The position numbers and the translations under genes are program-made. Under the pieces are notes generated by a model. That model was not told the DNA's origin. It searched no databases and saw only the letters and a list, made by a program, of their open reading frames with translations. A stretch of DNA of 64,000 nt from NCBI GenBank assembly GCA_017449675.1, contig JAFTFG010000006.1, forward strand, positions 124,001 to 188,000, in the 5' to 3' direction. Source of the DNA: Prevotella sp. (GTDB lineage: Bacteria; Bacteroidota; Bacteroidia; Bacteroidales; Bacteroidaceae). Shown piece after piece: positions 27,103 to 34,256 of this stretch (position 1 is its first letter; each line of letters opens with the position of its first letter).

Positions 27103-27562
27103 ACACACCTTATTATATATAGGACTGGGGGTGGTTCTCTTTCTCATCTCATGCAATAGCAGGACCTTCTATAACCGCTATCAGCATGTGCCCATTACCG
27201 GATGGGAAAAGAACGACGCTGTAACCTTCGGTATACCGCCTATCCGACAGGATGGCAACTATCAGGAGACGATAGGTCTACGCATCAATGGCACCTATCC
27301 CTTCATGGGTCTTACCCTCATCGTTGACCATACGATCTATCCCTCTCTGGAGACACATAGCGACACCCTGAGTTGTAGTCTGATTGACGAGGAGGGGGGC
27401 ATCAAAGGAAAGGGAGTCGTCCATTATCAATACAGTTTCCCAATCAACACCCTCACCCTACAGGAGGGTGACTCCCTAAGTATCAATGTCCATCATGACA
27501 TGAAGAGAGAAATCTTGCCGGGTATTGCCGATATCGGGATTATCCTGACCAGGCAACCCTAG
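27089..27562 (+). CDS. gldH: gliding-motility-type lipoprotein GldH
   Basis: 157 residues from the ATG at 27089, which overlaps the ricT-like gene by 14 bases. A signal peptide ends in the lipobox FLISC. The mature sequence starts NSRTFYNRYQHVP and continues with beta-rich segments, matching GldH, a small lipoprotein needed for gliding in Flavobacterium and widely kept in non-gliding Bacteroidota. Its stop overlaps the rodA stop on the other strand by four bases. Confidence 0.82.
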   Translation: MQKRRHTLLYIGLGVVLFLISCNSRTFYNRYQHVPITGWEKNDAVTFGIPPIRQDGNYQETIGLRINGTYPFMGLTLIVDHTIYPSLETHSDTLSCSLIDEEGGIKGKGVVHYQYSFPINTLTLQEGDSLSINVHHDMKREILPGIADIGIILTRQP

Positions 27563-29022
27563 GAGCGGATCAGATGACGACTGGCATCGATACGCAGGAA
27601 GATAAACAGAAGGATGGTGAAGCCCCATAATGAAGAGCCGCCATAACTGAAGAACGGTAAGGGAATACCGATGACAGGTGTCAGACCTAATACCATTCCC
27701 ACATTGATGAACACATGGAAGAGGAAGATACTCACCACGCAATAGCCATAGACCCGTCCGAAGCGGAAGGGTTGTCGTTCCGACAGACGGATCAGTCGGA
27801 GTATCAATGCCAAGAACAACAAGAGAACTCCTGCGGAGCCCAGAAAGCCCTCCTCCTCGCCGACAGTACAGAAGATAAAGTCTGTGTCCTGTTCCGGCAC
27901 GAACTTCAACTTGGTCTGGGTACCATTCAGGAAGCCCTTACCTTCCAGACCGCCCGATCCGATGGCTATCTCACTCTGATGGACATTATACCCTGCACCA
28001 CGCAGGTCCTCTTCCAGTCCTAACAGGACATTGATACGTGTGCGCTGGTGATCCTCCATCATGTTATTCAGGATAAAATCAGCCCCATAGAAGAAACCAA
28101 GTGACCCCAGGGTGAAGAGTGCTATGAAGTAATAGTTACGTATCCGTGAACTCAGTGCCTCCCATACCAGATAGCCTATCAGGAAGATGGTCATGGCCAA
28201 TTGGATATAGACAATATCAAAAGGTATCTTCAATAATAACAGGGAGAAGAGGGTGATTCCCAGACAATAGAGTCCGATACGCCAGGCCAGTTTCTTGTTC
28301 CTGCCATAGACCCATACCATGCCGGATGCGAACAACTGGATCATCAATAATACGGCAAACTTGCCGAAGGAAGTCGGTGAACCGGCCATATACACCTCCG
28401 CATAACGGATACCCACCACGAAGTAAATCACCATAGCAACACCCGTAAACAGAATGGAGCCGGGCATTCCCTCACGATAGAACATCAGGAAGAACGACAG
28501 GTATACGAGTGCCGACCCCGTCTCACGCTGTAATACGATAAAGACCATCGGAAACAGAATAATCGCCAGTGTTGCGGCGAAATGTTTCCACTGATGGATA
28601 TTATAACCATAGGTCGACATGAATTTCGCCAAGGCCAAGGAGGTGGCAAACTTGGCAAACTCTGCCGGTTGCAGACGCAACGGTCCTAAGACCAGCCAGG
28701 AACGGGACCCTTTGATGGCATGTGTGTTGAAGATGGTGGCAAACAACAACAGGAGGAACAGTCCGTAGATGATATAGGCAAAGGTATCGTAGAAACGGTC
28801 GTCCGACATCAGGATGGTAAAGCCCAATACGATGGAGGTACCGATCCATATGATCTGCATACCCGAACGAGTATCCAGACTGAAGATATCCGTATTACCA
28901 TACGAATAACTGGCACCACACACACTGATCCACCCAAATGTCAGAAGGGCGATATATATCAAGATCGTCCACCAGTCGATGGAGCGCAGTACACTGGTCT
29001 CTCTACCTGCTTGTGTTGCCAT
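27559..29022 (-). CDS. rodA: rod-shape peptidoglycan glycosyltransferase RodA
   Basis: 487 residues with about ten membrane helices (SEDS family). The conserved RSWLVLGPLRLQPAEFAK segment and the late PLPFFSYGGSS motif are present. It polymerises glycan strands with PBP2 during elongation. It is longer than E. coli RodA (370) because of an inserted hydrophobic region around residues 190-330, usual in Bacteroidota. It overlaps the upstream PBP2 gene by 20 bases. Confidence 0.93.
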   Translation of the reverse strand: MATQAGRETSVLRSIDWWTILIYIALLTFGWISVCGASYSYGNTDIFSLDTRSGMQIIWIGTSIVLGFTILMSDDRFYDTFAYIIYGLFLLLLFATIFNTHAIKGSRSWLVLGPLRLQPAEFAKFATSLALAKFMSTYGYNIHQWKHFAATLAIILFPMVFIVLQRETGSALVYLSFFLMFYREGMPGSILFTGVAMVIYFVVGIRYAEVYMAGSPTSFGKFAVLLMIQLFASGMVWVYGRNKKLAWRIGLYCLGITLFSLLLLKIPFDIVYIQLAMTIFLIGYLVWEALSSRIRNYYFIALFTLGSLGFFYGADFILNNMMEDHQRTRINVLLGLEEDLRGAGYNVHQSEIAIGSGGLEGKGFLNGTQTKLKFVPEQDTDFIFCTVGEEEGFLGSAGVLLLFLALILRLIRLSERQPFRFGRVYGYCVVSIFLFHVFINVGMVLGLTPVIGIPLPFFSYGGSSLWGFTILLFIFLRIDASRHLIRS

Positions 29023-30859
29023 AGGCGATATGTCTGTTTTGGAACTCCCTGGCTTTATTTTCAGAAGCCTCCGAGAGTTTCCCGTGAATATACTGTTCCA
29101 TAATCAGTCCACCGATAGGTACACCATAGGTGGCACCCCATCCGCCGTTCTCGACATAGACGGCGACAGCGATTTTGGGGTTATCCATCGGAGCGAAACC
29201 CATAAACACCGAATGGTCATGTCCCCGGTTCTGGGCCGTACCGGTCTTACCGCATGCCATGAAGTCGTATTTCGCCAACTCATGACAGGTACCTCCCGTA
29301 GCAGAGGCCCGCATACCCGCCACGACATAGTCGTAGGCCTCCCGCTTAGCCAGCGTATAATGCTTTCTGGTAAAGGCCGTGTCAAGCGGTTCTCCCTCTA
29401 CCTTCTTCACCACATGGGGTACATAGTAATAACCGCGATTAGCGATGGTCGCCCCCAGATTAGCGATCTGTAGAGGAGTCGCATTCACCTCACCCTGTCC
29501 GATGGCAATAGAGATGATGGTCAATCCGTTCCACGACTTATTATAATTCTTGTCGTAGTACTTCGCATTGGGAATCAGTCCTCGTTTCTCTCCGGGGAGG
29601 TCAACCCCCAAGGGATAGCCGAACCCCATGCTCACCATATAGTCACGCCATTTGTTCAGCGCATTCTGCACGGACTTGTATTTGGAGATGTTCTGGTTGA
29701 TCATATAGTAGAGTCCCCAACAGAAATAACCGTTACAGGAAGTGGAGAGAGCCGGAACCAGTGACAAGGGGGAGGCATGACCGTGACAACCGACATGCAG
29801 GCCCTTGAAGTTAAAGCCGTGTCCGCAAGGATAGGCTGTCTGGGTCGGATGCAGGATACCCTCGCTCATAAAGGTCAGTCCCTGGGTGGTCTTAAAAGTA
29901 GAACCGGGAGGATACTGTCCCATGATACTACGGTTCAGCAACGGTTTCCATACGTTCTGACTGAGCAGTCGATGGTTCTTCGAACGGGCACGTCCCACCA
30001 TCATACGGGGGTCGTAGGAGGGAGAGGACACCATACAGAGTATCTCACCGGTAGAGGGTTCTATGGCGACGATACTGCCTATCTTACCCTCCATCAGTCG
30101 CTCACCCAGAGCCTGGAGATCGGCATCAAGACTCAGTGTCAGGTTCTTACCCGCCACCGGCCGACGGTCGAAGGCTCCATTCTGGTAACGTCCCTGTATA
30201 CGTCCATGAGCATCCCTCAACAATATCTGCATTCCCTTCTCCCCGCGTAACTGTTTCTCGTAACTGCGCTCTACACCCAGTTTACCGATATAGTCACCCG
30301 GGATATAGTAGTCGTCCGCCTCTATATCCTTCGGTGACACTTCCGCCACGTCACCCAACACATGGGCCGCATAGGGGTACTGGTACTGGCGGATACTACG
30401 ACGCTGGATATAGAAACCGGGGAAGCGCAGCATCTTCTCCTGGAAGACGGAGAAGTCCTTGTCAGACAACTGACTCATGAACATCTGCTGAGTAAAGCGA
30501 CTATAACCGGGGTTCTTCGCACGGTCTTTGATATCAGCCATGCGCTTGTCGAATTCCGCCTTGGTGATATTCAATGCCTGACAGAACTCCAAGGTGTCCA
30601 GATGGTCCTTGGCCTCATTGATGACCACCATGATATCATAGGCCGGCTGGTTGTAGACCAGTAGTTTCCCCTTACGGTCACTGATCACACCGCGTGACGG
30701 GTATTCTATTTTCTTGAGGAAAGCATTGGAGTCGGCATTCTTCTTGTAGTCATCACTCATGATCTGCAAGACGAAGAGTCTAATGATATAGATCACAACG
30801 ATAGCCACAGCAATACCGCTGATGACATAACGCCTATACTCGATGTCGTAGTCTTTCAT
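29003..30859 (-). CDS. mrdA: penicillin-binding protein 2 (elongation transpeptidase)
   Basis: 618 residues: one N-terminal membrane helix, a dimerisation/pedestal domain, then the transpeptidase. PGSTFK carries the active-site Ser, STSCNG is the SxN motif and CGKTGTAQN the KTG motif. It cross-links peptidoglycan in side-wall growth with RodA. Overlaps mreD by four bases at its start. Confidence 0.95.
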   Translation of the reverse strand: MKDYDIEYRRYVISGIAVAIVVIYIIRLFVLQIMSDDYKKNADSNAFLKKIEYPSRGVISDRKGKLLVYNQPAYDIMVVINEAKDHLDTLEFCQALNITKAEFDKRMADIKDRAKNPGYSRFTQQMFMSQLSDKDFSVFQEKMLRFPGFYIQRRSIRQYQYPYAAHVLGDVAEVSPKDIEADDYYIPGDYIGKLGVERSYEKQLRGEKGMQILLRDAHGRIQGRYQNGAFDRRPVAGKNLTLSLDADLQALGERLMEGKIGSIVAIEPSTGEILCMVSSPSYDPRMMVGRARSKNHRLLSQNVWKPLLNRSIMGQYPPGSTFKTTQGLTFMSEGILHPTQTAYPCGHGFNFKGLHVGCHGHASPLSLVPALSTSCNGYFCWGLYYMINQNISKYKSVQNALNKWRDYMVSMGFGYPLGVDLPGEKRGLIPNAKYYDKNYNKSWNGLTIISIAIGQGEVNATPLQIANLGATIANRGYYYVPHVVKKVEGEPLDTAFTRKHYTLAKREAYDYVVAGMRASATGGTCHELAKYDFMACGKTGTAQNRGHDHSVFMGFAPMDNPKIAVAVYVENGGWGATYGVPIGGLIMEQYIHGKLSEASENKAREFQNRHIAYGNTSR

Positions 30860-31362
30860 CCTCGTTTGTTGGCAAGAGTCTCAAACGTCAGTATCAGTAG
30901 CATGGTAATCAGGGTACTGCCTACCACGCACTTCACCCACTCCATCCAGTTGAAGAAATTAAAGGCTTCCAACAGGAAGAAGGCAAGACAATGGAGGGTG
31001 ACCAGGAAGGAGGAGTAGTAGAGATACCTCATCATACCGATAGTACGCATGGAGGGTTTCAGGTCCTCCACTGAGTCACGCGGGACAAAGAGTTCGAAGA
31101 AGTAGGGCTGTATCACCCCAACAAGTGTCAGCGAGGCGGCCGTCAGTCCCGGTGTATTATAGGCAATATCCACCACCAGACCGAGGGCGAAACTCCACAG
31201 CAGGATAGCCCATTTAGGATAGTTACGAGGAAAGAGGAGTACGAAATAGACATACAGCAAGGGGGTGGCACAGTCAAACAGATGAATGCGTCCCAACACC
31301 AATATCTGTACCAGTGCGAATGCGACAAACAGGCCGGCTTTTCTGATGAGGTCTATTGACAT
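30856..31362 (-). CDS. mreD: rod shape-determining protein MreD
   Basis: 168 residues with five or six hydrophobic helices. Identified mainly by position between mreC and the PBP2 gene, and by size and topology; the sequence itself is poorly conserved, as usual for MreD. Confidence 0.88.
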   Translation of the reverse strand: MSIDLIRKAGLFVAFALVQILVLGRIHLFDCATPLLYVYFVLLFPRNYPKWAILLWSFALGLVVDIAYNTPGLTAASLTLVGVIQPYFFELFVPRDSVEDLKPSMRTIGMMRYLYYSSFLVTLHCLAFFLLEAFNFFNWMEWVKCVVGSTLITMLLILTFETLANKRG

Positions 31363-31365
31363 ACC

Positions 31366-32232
31366 CTATTCCTTAACATTTAACTTCAACGAATCCCTTG
31401 CAGACTGTAACAGACGGGCCCGCTCCGCAATCGTCTTGTCGTTGATGACTACCACGTCACGCAGTCGTCCGAAGTCCGTCGACAAACGCACCTTCACACG
31501 ATACGACAGGCCGTCGGCAGAATTATAGACCGTCTCTATCTTACCCACGAGGACTCCCGGAGGGAAAATCGAGGAGTAGCCGTTGGTCTCCACCCAGTCG
31601 CCGCGCTTGAAACGGGCATGACGGGGGATATCCTCCAGATAGGCGACACCCGCATCCTTACCATCCCAGCGTAACACACCGAAATAGCCTCGTCCACGGA
31701 TGGCACAACTGATACGTGAGGAGGTGTTCAGCACGGGGATCACAACAGTATAATGGTCGGACACCAGATAGGTCACACCTACGATACCATGACCGCTGGC
31801 CACACCCATTCCTTCCTCCACGCCGTCGTCGGCACCGCAATTGATGGTCAACAGGTTCTCCTGCTTGTTCAACTCATTGGTCACCACCTTGGCCGGCACC
31901 AACTGGTACCGCTTGAGGAACTGCATCTCCTTGGCCCACAAGTCGGTGGTGTCCTCCACCATCTCCCCATAGAGTCGACGCAACTGGGTAACCTGCCGTT
32001 CCAGATAGAAATTACGCCGGGTCAGTTCCTCGTTCACACGAATGAGCGAGAAATAAGACTCCACCTCTGCTCTCCCTTCGCTGACCTTGCCGGCTGCGTA
32101 ATTGGCGGATGAGAACCATACGCTGCCCTGATAACTGTTATACTGAAACAGCAATATCAGACTAATCACTTCCAGCAAGACAAAGAGAAACCAGTGGTGG
32201 TATTTCTGTAGAAACTCCAGCAGGTTACGCAT
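31366..32232 (-). CDS. mreC: rod shape-determining protein MreC
   Basis: 288 residues: short cytoplasmic start, one membrane helix (residues 14-32), a coiled coil (about 55-100) and a periplasmic beta-rich domain with GIVGVTYLVS and FPPGVLVGKI motifs. It scaffolds MreB, RodA and PBP2. Three bases before mreD. Confidence 0.92.
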   Translation of the reverse strand: MRNLLEFLQKYHHWFLFVLLEVISLILLFQYNSYQGSVWFSSANYAAGKVSEGRAEVESYFSLIRVNEELTRRNFYLERQVTQLRRLYGEMVEDTTDLWAKEMQFLKRYQLVPAKVVTNELNKQENLLTINCGADDGVEEGMGVASGHGIVGVTYLVSDHYTVVIPVLNTSSRISCAIRGRGYFGVLRWDGKDAGVAYLEDIPRHARFKRGDWVETNGYSSIFPPGVLVGKIETVYNSADGLSYRVKVRLSTDFGRLRDVVVINDKTIAERARLLQSARDSLKLNVKE

Positions 32233-32239
32233 TCTTCAC

Positions 32240-33262
32240 TTATCGCATCAAGAAAGAGAAACGGTCTACATTCTTCAAGGCCACACCGGCACCCTTGGCA
32301 ACAGAATGCAAGGGGTCTTCTGCGATATGGAACTGAATATTGATCTTGTTCGTCAGACGCTTGTCGAGTCCGCGTAGCAACGCACCGCCTCCCGTCAACC
32401 AGATTCCGTTCTTCACGATATCAGCATACAACTCAGGAGGAGTGTTCTCCAAGGCGGAGAGGACGGCATTCTCAATCTTGGCGACCGTCTTGTCGATACA
32501 ATGGGCAATCTCCTGATAACATACAGGCACCTCCATCGGCAGGGCCGTGATACGGTTAGGACCATGTACGGTATAGTCCTCGGGAGCCTCATCACCCAGG
32601 TCTGTCAGGGCAGAACCCACATGAATCTTGATACGCTCGGCCATACGCTCACTCACCTTCACGTTATGCTGACGAGCCATATACTCCTGGATGTCGGCCG
32701 TCAGGTCGTCACCGGCAGTACGGATGGAGTTATTGCTGACAATACCTCCCAGTGAGATCACGGCAATCTCCGTCGAACCACCACCGATGTCGACAATCAT
32801 ATTACCCTCTGGGGCCTCTACATCGATACCGATACCGATAGCGGCAGCCATCGGCTCGAAAATCAGATACACATCACGACCATCTGCATGCTCCGCAGAG
32901 TCACGGACGGCACGAAGTTCCACCTCGGTAGAACCGGAAGGAACACCTATCACCATACGCAGGGAGGGGGAGAACAGACGACTGCCCGTATGCACCATCT
33001 TGATCAGTCCACGCATCATCTGCTCACAAGCCGAGAAGTCGGCAATCACACCATCACGCAAGGGACGGATGGTACGGATATTGTCGTGTGTCTTCTCATA
33101 CATCATCTTGGCCTCGTTACCTACCGCAATCATCTTGTCGGTACGACGGTCGAGGGCTACTACCGACGGCTCATCAACCACAATCTTATCATCACTGATA
33201 ATAATGGTATTAGCCGTTCCAAGGTCCATGGCTATCTCTTGAACAAAACTGAAAAATCCCAT
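32240..33262 (-). CDS. mreB: rod shape-determining actin-like protein MreB
   Basis: 340 residues. Phosphate-1 motif MDLGTANTII, phosphate-2 IVDIGGGSTEIAVIS and adenosine motif LTGGGALLRGLD are all present. It forms membrane filaments that direct wall synthesis. First gene of the mreBCD-mrdA-rodA run; 34 bases after the purH-type gene, which is probably in the same transcript. Confidence 0.97.
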   Translation of the reverse strand: MGFFSFVQEIAMDLGTANTIIISDDKIVVDEPSVVALDRRTDKMIAVGNEAKMMYEKTHDNIRTIRPLRDGVIADFSACEQMMRGLIKMVHTGSRLFSPSLRMVIGVPSGSTEVELRAVRDSAEHADGRDVYLIFEPMAAAIGIGIDVEAPEGNMIVDIGGGSTEIAVISLGGIVSNNSIRTAGDDLTADIQEYMARQHNVKVSERMAERIKIHVGSALTDLGDEAPEDYTVHGPNRITALPMEVPVCYQEIAHCIDKTVAKIENAVLSALENTPPELYADIVKNGIWLTGGGALLRGLDKRLTNKINIQFHIAEDPLHSVAKGAGVALKNVDRFSFLMR

Positions 33263-33296
33263 ATTATTTTCTACCTATTTATGTTTACGTAATCTA

Positions 33297-33890
33297 CTAT
33301 TTTGAAAACCAATTGTGAATGGCAGTATCATAATGACTGCTTACGCCAAAGGCACGAGTAGCGAAATCACGACGCTGGGCCTTGGTAGTCTCGGCACCCT
33401 GCTTGTTCAGGATATCAAGCAGTACACCATATTCTGCCTTAGAGGGTATAATCACCACATCATTGAAATTCTTGGCTCCTGCACGGATCAGTGAGATACC
33501 GCCGATATCAATCTTCTCGATGATATCTTCCTCAGAGGCACCACTGGCTACCGTCTGCTCAAAAGGATAGAGGTCGACAATCACCAGGTCGATCTCAGGA
33601 ATCTCATACTGAGCCATCTGCTCACGGTCGCCCTCGTTCTCACGACGACCCAAGATACCACCGAATACTTTCGGATGTAAAGTCTTCACACGACCTCCTA
33701 AGATGGAAGGATAGGTCGTCACGTTCTCTACTTTCTCGCATGCATAGCCGAGACTCTCAATAAATGTCTGAGTGCCACCCGTTGACAAGAATTTCACACC
33801 CTCGTCATTGAGTTTCTTGAGCAACTCTTCCAGCCCATCCTTGTGAAATACGGAGATGAGCGCTGTCTTAATCTTCTTTGTATCTGCCAT
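33297..33890 (-). CDS. purH: IMP cyclohydrolase domain of PurH, encoded alone
   Basis: 197 residues covering only the MGS-like IMP cyclohydrolase half of the bifunctional PurH (ALISVFHKDG, FLSTGGT, SILGGRVKTLHPK, IDIGGISLIRAGAKN). It stops cleanly after NWFSK, and no transformylase sequence follows; mreB starts instead. The AICAR transformylase is encoded alone at 58295-59482. The cyclohydrolase closes the purine ring to IMP. A 16-base palindrome (33894-33909) lies just before the start codon and could influence translation. Confidence 0.9.
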   Translation of the reverse strand: MADTKKIKTALISVFHKDGLEELLKKLNDEGVKFLSTGGTQTFIESLGYACEKVENVTTYPSILGGRVKTLHPKVFGGILGRRENEGDREQMAQYEIPEIDLVIVDLYPFEQTVASGASEEDIIEKIDIGGISLIRAGAKNFNDVVIIPSKAEYGVLLDILNKQGAETTKAQRRDFATRAFGVSSHYDTAIHNWFSK

Positions 33891-33920
33891 AAAAATATAA
33901 CGTTATATTCAATTGGGGTG

Positions 33921-33928
33921 CAAAGTTA
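33921..33928 (-). promoter_or_regulatory. -7 element for the purH(N)-mreBCD-mrdA-rodA run
   Basis: On the minus strand TAACTTTG, 30 bases upstream of the ATG at 33890. No clear -33. The rest of the 366-base stretch up to 34256 shows only the hairpin at 34163 and the promoter at 34222. Confidence 0.6.
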
Positions 33929-34162
33929 CAAAAAAGACCGCATACCGCATCACATTTTCACCAAAAAAAATCCTCTCTTAAAAAATTAATAATGTATGTC
34001 AAGCGAAGAAACAGGGTCCTATCACACCTTCACTTATTCACTCACAACACCTCTGACAGATTGTTTCACGCATTAGACAAGAACTGCTTTTTTAAGATAA
34101 TTAAAAACAAGGTCCCATTCCGCATTCTCCCTTCGTAGGATGCCCGTCTACTAAAAAGAAAC

Positions 34163-34201
34163 GTCATTGCGTAAAAAATGGGTGCTTTTTTACGCAATGA
34201 C
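34163..34201. repeat. perfect 16-bp inverted repeat upstream of the leucine-rich-repeat gene
   Basis: GTCATTGCGTAAAAAA (34163-34178) and its exact complement (34186-34201) around a 7-base loop. It ends 20 bases before the -33 box. It has an A/T-rich inner stem like a terminator but lies upstream of the promoter; an operator or a small insertion is possible. Confidence 0.6.
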
Positions 34202-34221
34202 ACTTTTTCCCGGCTCAGAGA

Positions 34222-34253
34222 TTTGGGAAATTTCCAGGAAATTCCTATCTTTG
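34222..34253 (+). promoter_or_regulatory. promoter of the leucine-rich-repeat gene
   Basis: TTTG (34222-34225), 20 bases, TATCTTTG (34246-34253). The ATG at 34257 follows after only three bases, implying a leaderless transcript. Confidence 0.75.
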
Positions 34254-34256
34254 CCC

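Noticed and set aside
33297-33890. Frameshift or truncation as the cause of the short purH
   Set aside because: The frame ends at a clean boundary after the cyclohydrolase domain, the next gene follows at once, and an intact transformylase gene exists elsewhere.
34163-34201. Terminator for the purH(N)-mre run or for an upstream plus-strand gene
   Set aside because: The purH-type gene starts, not ends, on this side, and no plus-strand gene ends here; left as an unexplained inverted repeat.
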